From NCBI RefSeq assembly GCF_031656215.1, contig NZ_CP134228.1, forward strand, positions 3,243,001 through 3,307,000: DNA of 64,000 nucleotides, given 5' to 3'. Below are positions 34,373 to 43,390 of the stretch, piece after piece. A program made the position numbers and the translations under genes. Below the pieces are notes generated by a model, which worked only from the letters and a program-made list of their open reading frames with translations, was not told where the DNA came from and searched no databases. The stretch's first letter is position 1; the number at the start of each line of letters is the position of its first letter. The DNA is from Mesorhizobium koreense (GTDB lineage Bacteria; Pseudomonadota; Alphaproteobacteria; Rhizobiales; Rhizobiaceae).

Positions 34373-35398
34373 CTATGCCGGCACCGGCGCGGCGGCGCGC
34401 ATGAGGCCGGCGGCCTTTAGGTCGGCCCAGAGCGCGGCGGGGATGGCCGCGGCCAGCGTTTCCATATTGAGCGCCACCTCGCTGGCACGCGCGGCACCGG
34501 GGATGACACAGGCGACGACCGGATGAACGAGCGGGAAGCGCAACGCCGCCTGCACCAGCTTGACGCCGTGCTTCTTGCAGACCGCCTCGATCTTTGTCAC
34601 CCGGTCGAGGATTTCCGGCGGGGCGGGATCGTAGTTGAAGAAAGCGCCCGGTTTCGGCCCGGTGGCAAGGATGCCGGAATTGTAGGCTCCGCCGATGACG
34701 ACGCCGATGCCGCGCTTCTGGAGCAGTGGCAGGCAGGTCTCGAGCGATTCCTGTTCGAGCAACGTGTAGCGGCCGGCAAGCAGGAATAGGTCGAAATCGC
34801 CCTGCTCCGCCAGCTTCTGGCAGGCCTGCCACTCATTGATGCCGGCGCCGATCGCCTTGACCGAGCCTTCCTCGCGCAATTTCAGGAGCGCCTTGTAGCC
34901 GCCGGCCATGAATTCAGCGACGCGCCGGTCGGCCGCCTCCTGACTACCATGCGTGTAGACGTCGAGATCGTGGCCGTAGAGGATATCTATGCGGTCGATG
35001 CCGAGCCGTTCCAGCGAATCCTCGACCGAGCGCATGATGCCGTCATAGGAATAGTCGAATATCTCGCGGCGGGTCGGCGTATCGAAGAATTTGCCGATGC
35101 CAGCCCGCTCTTCCGGCTTGCAGAGGCCGAGCCGGCGGCCGACTTTGGTGGAAAGCACGTAGGAATCGCGAGGCTTCCCGCGCAGGAAATGGTTGATGCG
35201 CGTCTCGGCAAGGCCGAGACCGTAAAAGGGCGCGGTGTCGAAATAGCGGATGCCGGCGTCCCAGGCCGCATTCATCGTCGCCTGCGCCTCTTCTTCCGTA
35301 TAGGCGCGATAAAGATTGCCGATCGAGGCGGAGCCGAAGCCGAGTTCGGTGAAAGTGATATCGTTGCCCGAAGGCGTCCTAAACGTTTTGTTCTTCAT
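34373..35398 (-). CDS. Aldo/keto reductase, L-fucose / aldose 1-dehydrogenase-like
   Basis: A 341-residue NAD(P)-linked enzyme. TELGFGSASIGNLYRAYTEE, GIRYFDTAPFYGLGLAETRI (catalytic Asp and Tyr), STKVGRRLGLC (catalytic Lys), DRIDILYGHDLDVYTHGSQE (His) and LLAGRYTLLEQESLETCLPL match the D-threo-aldose/L-fucose dehydrogenase and pyridoxal 4-dehydrogenase group. It would oxidise L-fucose to the lactone opened by the downstream hydrolase. It is divergent from a UxaA-type dehydratase gene, with 162 bp between. Confidence 0.87.
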   Translation of the reverse strand: MKNKTFRTPSGNDITFTELGFGSASIGNLYRAYTEEEAQATMNAAWDAGIRYFDTAPFYGLGLAETRINHFLRGKPRDSYVLSTKVGRRLGLCKPEERAGIGKFFDTPTRREIFDYSYDGIMRSVEDSLERLGIDRIDILYGHDLDVYTHGSQEAADRRVAEFMAGGYKALLKLREEGSVKAIGAGINEWQACQKLAEQGDFDLFLLAGRYTLLEQESLETCLPLLQKRGIGVVIGGAYNSGILATGPKPGAFFNYDPAPPEILDRVTKIEAVCKKHGVKLVQAALRFPLVHPVVACVIPGAARASEVALNMETLAAAIPAALWADLKAAGLMRAAAPVPA

Positions 35399-35560
35399 GT
35401 GGATTCTCGGTTCCTTTCCTCGTGCCCGCTCGACGCGTCGCGTCGAAACAGGCTACATTTTCAGTGAAAGACTATCTACATCTCTTTCGAAAGGCTACTT
35501 GTTAGCCGCGCGTCAAACCCCGCGCTTCGTTGAAAACACCCGACCGACCGGACGCCCGTC

Positions 35561-37093
35561 ATGACCGTTACCGCAGAACTCCCCAAAACGCTTCGTCTCT
35601 CCAGCGAGGACAACGTGATCGTCGCGGCGAGCCGCATCGAACCCGGCGCGGATGTCGGCAGCGGGGTCGTCACCAAGGCGCGCATTCCTTTCGGCCACAA
35701 GATCGCGATTACGCGCATCGCCGAAGGCGCGCCGATCCGCAAATTCGGCCAGATCATCGGCTTCGCCAAGACGACGATAGAACCCGGCGACTGGGTTCAT
35801 GAGCACAATGTCTACATGCACGATTTCGAGCGCGATTACCGCTTCGCCGAGGAGGCGCGGCCGGAAGCGGTCCTCCCCGTTTCCGAGCAGGCGACCTTCC
35901 AGGGCTATCTCAGGGGAAACGGCCGCGCCGGCACCCGCAACTATATCGGCATCCTGACCAGCGTGAATTGCTCGACCACCGTGGCCGGCTTCATCGCCAA
36001 GGAGATCGAGCGCTCGGGTATCCTGGACGATTATCCCAACATCGACGGCATCGTGGCGCTGAAGCAGGCCAATGGCTGCGTTATCGACTATCGCGGCGTT
36101 ATCTTCGACACGCTGAAGAAGACGACATGGGGCTATGCCACCAACCCGAATATGGGCGGCGTGGTCATGGTCGGCCTCGGCTGCGAGGGCTTCCAGATCC
36201 CACGCTTCAAGGAAGCCTATGGCGTGACCGAAAGCGACACCTTCCGCACGATGACCATCCAGGAGGTCGGCGGCACCAGGAAGACGGTCGAGCGTGGCGT
36301 CGAGTTCGTCAAGGAGATGCTGCCGACCGTCAACGCCGTCCATCGCGAGCCCCTGCCCGCTTCGCTCCTGACGCTGGCGCTCCAATGCGGCGGCTCGGAC
36401 GGCTATTCGGGCATCACCGCCAACCCGGCGCTCGGTATCGCAGCCGACATTCTGGTGAAGAACGGCGGCACGGCGATCCTTTCGGAAACGCCGGAAATCT
36501 ATGGCGCCGAACATCTTTTGACGCGCCGGGCGAAAAACCGCGAGGTCGGCGAGAAGCTGGTCGAGATCATCCACTGGTGGGAGGATTATACCGCCCGCAA
36601 CCAGATGGAGATGAACAACAACCCCTCCCCCGGCAACAAGCTCGGCGGGCTGACCACGATCCTGGAGAAGTCGCTCGGCGCGGCGGCGAAGGGCGGCTCG
36701 ACCACGCTCAACGCTGTCTATCACTATGCCGACCAGGTGAACGAAAAAGGCTTCGTCTTCATGGATACGCCGGGCTACGACCCGGTCTCGGCAACCGGTC
36801 AGGTGGCCGGCGGCGCCAATATCCTCTGCTTCACCACGGGCCGAGGCTCCGCCTACGGCAACAAGCCGACGCCGTCGATCAAGCTCGCCACCAACACGCC
36901 CATGTACGAGCGCATGAAGGACGACATGGACATCAATTGCGGCGACATCCTCGACGGCGTCACACTGGCGGAGAAGGGCCACGAGATATTCGACGAGATA
37001 CTGGCCGTCGCGTCGGGCAAGCGCACCAAGTCGGAAGAACTCGGCTACGGCGACAACGAGTTCGTGCCCTGGCAGATCGGCGCGACGATGTAG
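35561..37093 (+). CDS. UxaA-family sugar-acid dehydratase (altronate/galactarate dehydratase type)
   Basis: A 510-residue enzyme. Residues about 1-105 form a SAF-like domain (DNVIVAASRIEPGADVGSGV, FGKTTIEPGDWVHEHN-like). The large C-terminal domain has GRAGTRNYIGILTSVNCSTT, GLGCEGFQIPRFKEAYGV, LALQCGGSDGYSGITANPAL and NPSPGNKLGGLTTILEKSLG. Known members dehydrate D-altronate or galactarate to 2-keto-3-deoxy acids. Beside fucose-type genes it may dehydrate L-fuconate or a related 6-deoxy acid (inference). It is followed six bases later by a creatininase-family gene. The ATG at 35561 lacks a strong ribosome-binding site. Confidence 0.87.
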   Translation: MTVTAELPKTLRLSSEDNVIVAASRIEPGADVGSGVVTKARIPFGHKIAITRIAEGAPIRKFGQIIGFAKTTIEPGDWVHEHNVYMHDFERDYRFAEEARPEAVLPVSEQATFQGYLRGNGRAGTRNYIGILTSVNCSTTVAGFIAKEIERSGILDDYPNIDGIVALKQANGCVIDYRGVIFDTLKKTTWGYATNPNMGGVVMVGLGCEGFQIPRFKEAYGVTESDTFRTMTIQEVGGTRKTVERGVEFVKEMLPTVNAVHREPLPASLLTLALQCGGSDGYSGITANPALGIAADILVKNGGTAILSETPEIYGAEHLLTRRAKNREVGEKLVEIIHWWEDYTARNQMEMNNNPSPGNKLGGLTTILEKSLGAAAKGGSTTLNAVYHYADQVNEKGFVFMDTPGYDPVSATGQVAGGANILCFTTGRGSAYGNKPTPSIKLATNTPMYERMKDDMDINCGDILDGVTLAEKGHEIFDEILAVASGKRTKSEELGYGDNEFVPWQIGATM

Positions 37094-37099
37094 GCCCGC

Positions 37100-37903
37100 A
37101 TGACCGACAGCAAGCGCCGGGTCTGGTGGGGGGATTTCCGGGCCCCGGAATTCACGGACATCGATGCCGAGGCAGTGATCGCGGTAGTACCGGTCGCCGC
37201 GATCGAGCAGCACGGCCCGCATCTGCCGGTCTCTACCGATACGGCGATCATGGAAGGCATGCTCGCCGAGACGATCGCGCAGTTGCCTGTCGAACTCGAT
37301 GTCCGCATCCTGCCGATCCAGGCGGTCGGCAAATCGAACGAGCACATCTTCGAACCCGGCACGCTGACGCTTTCACCCACGGTACTGATCGAGGCATGGA
37401 CGGAGCTCGGAGCTTCGATCGCGCGCGCGGGCATCCGCAAGATCGTCTTCGTCAATTCGCATGGCGGCAACGAGGAGGTGATGGGCATTGTCACCCGCGA
37501 GCTTCGCGTGCGGCACGCCATGATGGCGGTGAAGACGAGTTGGGAGCGCTTCGGCCGGCCGGAGGGTCTGTTTTCGGCCTGGGAGGAACGCTACGGAATC
37601 CATGGCGGCGACGTAGAAACGTCATTGATGCTGCATTTCCGGCCGGAAATGGTCGATATGTCGAAGGCGGAGAATTTTCCTTCCCGCGTTTTAGAGGCGG
37701 AACAGGAATTCGATCTACTGCGCCAAACCGGCAAGCACGCCTTCGCCTGGGTCGCAGCCGACCTCAACCCGCATGGCGTAGTCGGGAACGCGGCGGCTGC
37801 GACCGCCGAAAAGGGCCGCGCTACGGCGAAATTCCAGGCAGAAGGATTTGTCCGCCTGCTTCAGGACATAAGGAAAGCGAGGCTCAGGGACTGGCTATCC
37901 TGA
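37100..37903 (+). CDS. Creatininase-family metal-dependent hydrolase
   Basis: A 267-residue protein with metal-site residues of the creatininase fold: AAIEQHGPHLPVSTDTAI (Glu36, His38, Asp47), FVNSHGGNEE (His121) and IHGGDVETSLML. The family includes creatininase, FAPy deformylase and ring hydrolases acting on cyclic compounds. Coupled by a six-base gap to a UxaA-type dehydratase, it more likely acts on a cyclic sugar-derived intermediate than on creatinine (inference). It ends 40 bp from a convergent methyltransferase gene. Confidence 0.86.
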   Translation: MTDSKRRVWWGDFRAPEFTDIDAEAVIAVVPVAAIEQHGPHLPVSTDTAIMEGMLAETIAQLPVELDVRILPIQAVGKSNEHIFEPGTLTLSPTVLIEAWTELGASIARAGIRKIVFVNSHGGNEEVMGIVTRELRVRHAMMAVKTSWERFGRPEGLFSAWEERYGIHGGDVETSLMLHFRPEMVDMSKAENFPSRVLEAEQEFDLLRQTGKHAFAWVAADLNPHGVVGNAAAATAEKGRATAKFQAEGFVRLLQDIRKARLRDWLS

Positions 37904-37943
37904 GCGTTGCAGCGATCCGCCAAACCGCAAGAATGCCGGCTCC

Positions 37944-38735
37944 TCAGTCCGCGATGGGCACGCGGCCCTTTATCGCGTTGGCGCGCGCTTCATAGCTTAT
38001 CCGGCCAGCCGCATCCGCCGGCAGGCGCGCGCGCACGCGCTCCCTCAGGCGCCCCACCTCATCGGCAGGCAGCGACGCAAGCAGCGACCGGCTTGTCCCG
38101 ATGCTGGTCGTGATCGACCAGAACTGGTCGAAATCGTCGAACGTACGGCTTACCGTGATTTCCGTGGTCTTCACGTCGTCCAGACCGGCGTCGACCCATG
38201 CCTGCCGGAGCGCATCCATTCGCGAGACGCCGACGCTTGGCGGTCGAACCGGATTGAGACCGGCAGCGCGCAGTTCGGCTTGTATCGGTTCCATCGGAAA
38301 GCCTCCGCCGAGCATGTCCCACAGATAGGCCGAAACGGAGCCGCCGGGCCGTACCACGCGGACCATCTCGGCCACACCGCGCGCCGGCTCGGGCACAAAG
38401 AACAACACAAGCGCCATCACAGCGGCGTCGAAGCTGTTGTCTTCGAAGGGCAATTCCATGGCATCGCCCTTGTGGAATTCGACCTTTGCGGACGTGATCC
38501 GTCGCCGTGCATAGGCCAATTGTCCATCCGACGGGTCGATGGCCTGTATGTCGGCAGGGGCGCAGCGCTCCATAACAAGCTCGGTGAATGCGCCATTGCC
38601 GCAACCCACGTCAGCCCAGCGCCAATCCGGAGGCGGCGCGAGCCAGTCGAGGAAGGCGGTGCCAACCAGCTGGCTCCAGACGCCCATCATCCGCTCATAG
38701 GCGGATCCATCGTCAAAACGAATCTGATCGGTCAC
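37944..38735 (-). CDS. Class I SAM-dependent methyltransferase
   Basis: A 263-residue methyltransferase. Motif I is RWADVGCGNGAFTELVMERC, then AIDPSDGQLAYARRR, GDAMELPFEDNSFDAAVMAL, and RVVRPGGSVSAYLWDMLGGG (UbiE/COQ5-like). I start at a GTG at 38735 because AGGAGGG lies six bases upstream. An ATG-like start at 38759 would place that ribosome-binding site inside the gene. No neighbouring pathway indicates the substrate. It is downstream of the MaoC gene by 49 bp. Confidence 0.87.
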   Translation of the reverse strand: MTDQIRFDDGSAYERMMGVWSQLVGTAFLDWLAPPPDWRWADVGCGNGAFTELVMERCAPADIQAIDPSDGQLAYARRRITSAKVEFHKGDAMELPFEDNSFDAAVMALVLFFVPEPARGVAEMVRVVRPGGSVSAYLWDMLGGGFPMEPIQAELRAAGLNPVRPPSVGVSRMDALRQAWVDAGLDDVKTTEITVSRTFDDFDQFWSITTSIGTSRSLLASLPADEVGRLRERVRARLPADAAGRISYEARANAIKGRVPIAD

Positions 38736-38784
38736 AACCAGCCCTCCTGTCCGGGCCAAAAATTCTTTCCCCGAGAGCCCTGGA

Positions 38785-39273
38785 TCAACCCGCGACCAAC
38801 ATCGAAAGCGTCTCGGCGATCAACGCCGGCCGGTCGCCGCCTTCGATGTCGATCGTCTGGCGCTGCTTCATGAGATATTGGCCGGGCGCCTTGCGCTCGA
38901 AGGAGATGAGGTGCGAATGCAGCCTGACCCGTGACCCGACCTTGACCGGCGTCAGGAAACGTACCTTGTCGAGGCCGTAATTGATGGAGGCCGCCACGCC
39001 TTCGGGTGCCGCGCCGATCTCGTAGGCCATCACCGGGATGAGCGAGAGTGTCAGGTAGCCATGTGCCACCGGCGCACCGAACGGGCTTTCGCGGCGAGCG
39101 CGGTCGACATCGATATGGATCCATTGCCGGTCGCCGGTGCATTCGGCAAAAAGATCGATCATGGTCTGGTCGACCTCGATCCAGTTCGATACGCCAAGAT
39201 CGGAGCCGACCAGCGCCGCCATGTCCGCGAAGCCGCGGCCAGGCGTGAAGCGCATTTCGCCGCTGCCGTTCAT
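38785..39273 (-). CDS. MaoC-family dehydratase (enoyl-CoA hydratase type)
   Basis: A 162-residue hot-dog-fold hydratase. DLGVSNWIEVDQTMIDLFAE, CTGDRQWIHIDVDRARRESP (catalytic Asp/His region) and FGAPVAHGYLTLSLIPVMAY are the MaoC pattern. It probably hydrates enoyl-CoA thioesters. The ATG at 39273 overlaps the fadD stop by four bases (ATGA), so its translation is coupled to the acyl-CoA ligase. MRFTPG at 39255 is an alternative start. Confidence 0.9.
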   Translation of the reverse strand: MNGSGEMRFTPGRGFADMAALVGSDLGVSNWIEVDQTMIDLFAECTGDRQWIHIDVDRARRESPFGAPVAHGYLTLSLIPVMAYEIGAAPEGVAASINYGLDKVRFLTPVKVGSRVRLHSHLISFERKAPGQYLMKQRQTIDIEGGDRPALIAETLSMLVAG

Positions 39274-40967
39274 GCCCGCTGCCCCATTGCCCTCAGCGCC
39301 TCTTCGCGCAGATCCTTCCTCAGCACCTTGCCGACGTTGGTGTGCGGGAGGCTGTCGCGGAACTCGATATGTCTTGGCCGCTTGTAGCCGGTCAAATTCG
39401 CCTTGCAATATTGGACGATGTCCTCGCTGGTGAGCTTTGGGTCGCGGCGCACCACGAACAGCATCACCGCCTCGCCGGAATGCCCATCCGGCACGCCGAT
39501 CACAGCCGCTTCCATCACCCCCGGATGCGCGGCAACGACCGCCTCGATCTCGTTCGGATAGACGTTGAAGCCGGAGACGACGATCATGTCCTTCTTGCGG
39601 TCGATCAGGCGGATATAACCGCGCTCGTCCATGGTGCCGATATCGCCCGACTTGAAATAACCATCCGCCGTCATGGCCTTGGCGGTCTCGTCCGGCCTTT
39701 GCCAGTATCCCGCCATCACCTGCGGCCCCTTGATGGCGATCTCTCCGGGTTCGCCGAGCGGCACGTCGTTTCCGCCATCGTCGATGATACGGATATCGAC
39801 GTTCGGCAGCGGCAGCCCGATGGTTCCGGTATAGGCGATCGAATCGGTCGGGTTGCAGGTGACGCCGGACGATGTCTCGGAAAGGCCGTAGCCTTCCACG
39901 ATCGGGCAGCCGGTGACGGCGAGCCATTTACTGGCCACGGCCTCCTGCACCGCCATGCCGCCGCCATTGGCGATGCGAAGCTGCGAGAAGTCGATCTTTT
40001 TGAAATCCGGATTGTCGGCAAGCGCGTTGAAAAGCGTGTTGACGCCGGGGATGGCATGGAACCGGTATTTCGCCATCTCCTTCACGGTCGCCGGAATGTC
40101 GCGCGGGTTCGGGATCAGCACGTTGAGCCCCCCGGCGCGCAGTGCCAACAACGCGCAGCTTATGAAGGCGAAGACATGATAGAGCGGCAGCGCGCAGATG
40201 AAGGTGAGTTGGCCCGAGATCGGCCGGCGTTCCAGCGCAGGCATCATCCAGGCTTCCGACGCGAGCAGATTGGCAATGATCGTGCGATGGAGCAGCACCG
40301 CGCCCTTGGAAACGCCGGTCGTGCCGCCCGTATATTGCAGCACGGCCACGTCGTCCGGACGGATTTCCGGCTTCTTCAAGGCTTTGCCGGTCCTCCTGGC
40401 GACCGCTACGCTGAAGCGGACGGCGTTCGGAAGCGAGAAAGCAGGCACGACTTTCTTCACCCTGCGCAGGACGAAATTGACGACCGCGCCCTTGGGAAAG
40501 CCAAGAAGATCGCCGACACTGGCGAGCACCACGTGCTTGACCGGCGTCTCGCGGATGATCTTTTCCAGCGTATGGGCGAAATTCTCCAGGATAATGATGG
40601 CGCTTGCGCCGGAATCCTTGAGTTGGTGTGCAAGCTCGCGGGCGGTGTAGAGCGGGTTGACGTTGACCACGATGAAACCGGCCCTGAGCACGGCCGCCAC
40701 AGCGACCGGGTATTGCAGGACGTTCGGCATCATGATCGCGACCCGGTCGTTCCGCTTCAGCCCGAGACCCTGCAAGTAGGCGGCGAAGGCTGTCGAGAGC
40801 CGGTCGATATCGCCATAGGTCAAGGCCTTATCCATCAGGACATAAGCCTTTTGATCCCTGTATTTTGCGAAACTATCCTCAAGCAGCGCGACAACGGAGC
40901 TGTATTGTTCGATGTCGACATCGGCCGGCACACCCGCCGGATAGGATTTGACCCAGATGCGATCCAC
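39270..40967 (-). CDS. fadD: Long-chain fatty acid-CoA ligase
   Basis: A 565-residue AMP-forming ligase that activates fatty acids to acyl-CoA. The N-terminus DRIWVKSYPAGVPADVD is typical of FadD, and the GTG at 40967 (GCAGGGCG upstream) is the likely start. The P-loop-like YTGGTTGVSKGAVLLHR, GYGLSETSSGVTCNPTD and YFKSGDIGTMDERGYIRLID (A7), and KDMIVVSGFNVYPNEIEAVV (A8) are all present. It is coupled to a MaoC hydratase. Confidence 0.94.
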   Translation of the reverse strand: MDRIWVKSYPAGVPADVDIEQYSSVVALLEDSFAKYRDQKAYVLMDKALTYGDIDRLSTAFAAYLQGLGLKRNDRVAIMMPNVLQYPVAVAAVLRAGFIVVNVNPLYTARELAHQLKDSGASAIIILENFAHTLEKIIRETPVKHVVLASVGDLLGFPKGAVVNFVLRRVKKVVPAFSLPNAVRFSVAVARRTGKALKKPEIRPDDVAVLQYTGGTTGVSKGAVLLHRTIIANLLASEAWMMPALERRPISGQLTFICALPLYHVFAFISCALLALRAGGLNVLIPNPRDIPATVKEMAKYRFHAIPGVNTLFNALADNPDFKKIDFSQLRIANGGGMAVQEAVASKWLAVTGCPIVEGYGLSETSSGVTCNPTDSIAYTGTIGLPLPNVDIRIIDDGGNDVPLGEPGEIAIKGPQVMAGYWQRPDETAKAMTADGYFKSGDIGTMDERGYIRLIDRKKDMIVVSGFNVYPNEIEAVVAAHPGVMEAAVIGVPDGHSGEAVMLFVVRRDPKLTSEDIVQYCKANLTGYKRPRHIEFRDSLPHTNVGKVLRKDLREEALRAMGQRA

Positions 40968-41064
40968 GCCTTTCGCCCTGCTCCGTCACCCGCGCTACAC
41001 GGCTGGCTTCACCGATTCCCTACAATGCCATGAACCGGCGGCAAAGCAACGGCGGGCGCGGCAC

Positions 41065-42207
<1,143 letters not shown>

Positions 42208-42528
42208 CTATCCCTGCCGCTCGGGAACACGCACGATCAGCCCGTCGAGCTCGTCGCGCACCTTTATCTGGCAGGAAAGGCGCGAATTCGGCCGTACGTC
42301 ATAGGCGAAGTCGAGCATGTCCTCTTCCATCGGCTCCGGTTCGCCGACCTCACCGGTCCACGCGTCATCCACATAGACATGGCAGGTGGCGCAGGCACAG
42401 GCCCCACCGCATTCCGCCTCGATACCGGGAACGCCGTTCCTGATGGCGTTCTCCATCACCGTCGAGCCGTTCTCGGCATCGAGGTCGAACGGCGTGCCGT
42501 CAAAGGCGATGATGGTGATCTTGGTCAT
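42208..42528 (-). CDS. [2Fe-2S] ferredoxin (adrenodoxin-like)
   Basis: A 106-residue ferredoxin. Cys40, Cys46 and Cys49 in [14 protein letters not shown] and Cys86 in RLSCQIKV make the C-x5-C-x2-C...C ligand set of adrenodoxin/FdxVI-type proteins. It carries electrons to P450s, Fe-S assembly or oxygenases, and the neighbouring reductase can reduce it. ATG at 42528. A promoter is predicted at 42602-42629. A CGGCCG-TAA-CGGCCG hairpin lies in the 5' leader (42559-42573). Confidence 0.93.
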   Translation of the reverse strand: MTKITIIAFDGTPFDLDAENGSTVMENAIRNGVPGIEAECGGACACATCHVYVDDAWTGEVGEPEPMEEDMLDFAYDVRPNSRLSCQIKVRDELDGLIVRVPERQG

Positions 42529-42601
42529 GAAGTGTTCCGAAGAGCGATCTGGGGGCGCCGGCCGTAACGGCCGAAAAATCTTCCAATTTCGTGTTGCCGC
42601 C

Positions 42602-42629
42602 GAGATAACCACTCCCTGCGGCAAGTCAA
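42602..42629 (-). promoter_or_regulatory. Candidate promoter of the ferredoxin gene
   Basis: On the reverse strand TTGACT (42624-42629) and TATCTC (42602-42607) are 16 bp apart and 74 bp before the ferredoxin ATG. Confidence 0.5.
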
Positions 42630-42711
42630 CCGCCCCGGAGCGACATGCAAGGGCGACATGAAATCGCGGACCGTGCGACCGTGATCGCCCGATCTCAGAG
42701 AACGATGCGCC

Positions 42712-43086
42712 TCAGCGGCTGATCGCAGCGATGAATTCGCGTGCTTCGCCGACGCGTCGCGACAGCGTCTTGACGAACAGCTTCGATGCCGGGTCGCCCT
42801 CGAGCGCGGAAGCGGCCTCCGCCACCGCGAAGGCACCGACGCCAAGCGCCGAACCCTTGAGCCCGTGGGCGAGCTTGCGGCGTTCGTCCGGCGTGGCGGC
42901 CGAGATCTGTTCGCAGACCGTTCCCGCCTGCTGCATGAAGAGTGAAAGCACTTCCTCTTCGACCGTGCGGTCGCCGAGCGTCTGGCGGGCGAGATGGGCG
43001 AGGTCGATCGGCCTTGTCCGCGCCGCGCCGCATGCTTCGCCCCCCGGTTTCGCGAAAGCGACGGCTTCCGTCCCGTCCTTCGTCAT
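42712..43086 (-). CDS. Hpt-domain phosphotransfer protein
   Basis: A 124-residue histidine phosphotransfer protein. RPIDLAHLARQTLGDRTVEE begins the four-helix bundle, and RKLAHGLKGSALGVGAFAVA carries the phospho-accepting His74. It stands alone, with no kinase or receiver domain in the gene and none next to it, so it would link a distant hybrid kinase with a response regulator. ATG at 43086 follows GGAGGG. It is divergent from the giant coiled-coil gene at 43391. Confidence 0.9.
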   Translation of the reverse strand: MTKDGTEAVAFAKPGGEACGAARTRPIDLAHLARQTLGDRTVEEEVLSLFMQQAGTVCEQISAATPDERRKLAHGLKGSALGVGAFAVAEAASALEGDPASKLFVKTLSRRVGEAREFIAAISR

Positions 43087-43390
43087 CCTTTGCCCTCCGG
43101 CCCTTCTTTAGCTTTTCCACCCGCAATCGACGCTATGCGGCTTCTATGCACATCGCGTTAATGCAGATCTTAACGAGAGGTTCTCGCGACGTGGCGATTT
43201 TTCGGGGGATCACGCCCTCATTAACCCTATGTTTAAACTTTTACCCATCGCGGGAAATGCGGGTTTCCTTTAAGCCGGTGTCTCACTACGATACGCTGAG
43301 GCATCGTAGGTCAAAAATAAGCCTCATACGCGGAGGACGAGGGGTCTTTCGGGGCGGCTCCGCGTTAGAGAAAAACAGGATTCCGGCGGC
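43087..43390. other. Divergent regulatory region between the Hpt gene and the GPR/RgsE-like gene
   Basis: No gene is seen in these 304 bp. Notable elements are CGTTAA-N8-TTAACG (43156-43175), TTAACC-N6-TTTAAA (43221-43237), an inverted repeat CTACGAT/ATCGTAG (43286-43292, 43303-43309) that could form a leader hairpin, and a GATTC methylation-type site (43379-43383) eight bases before the ATG at 43391. The paired TTAA half-sites resemble CtrA boxes, but the TTAA-to-TTAA spacing is 8, not the usual 7. Confidence 0.5.

Noticed and set aside
35513-37345. A 610-codon open frame antisense to the UxaA-type gene
   Set aside because: Shadow frame with no domain. It runs across the UxaA-creatininase junction and the divergent promoter.
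42559-42573. CGGCCG-TAA-CGGCCG hairpin as a terminator of the Hpt gene
   Set aside because: No T-run follows on the transcribed strand, and it lies downstream of the predicted ferredoxin promoter, so it is more likely a leader hairpin.
43156-43237. Direct annotation of CtrA boxes
   Set aside because: TTAA half-sites are present but spaced by 8 rather than 7 bases. Kept only as a hypothesis in the findings.
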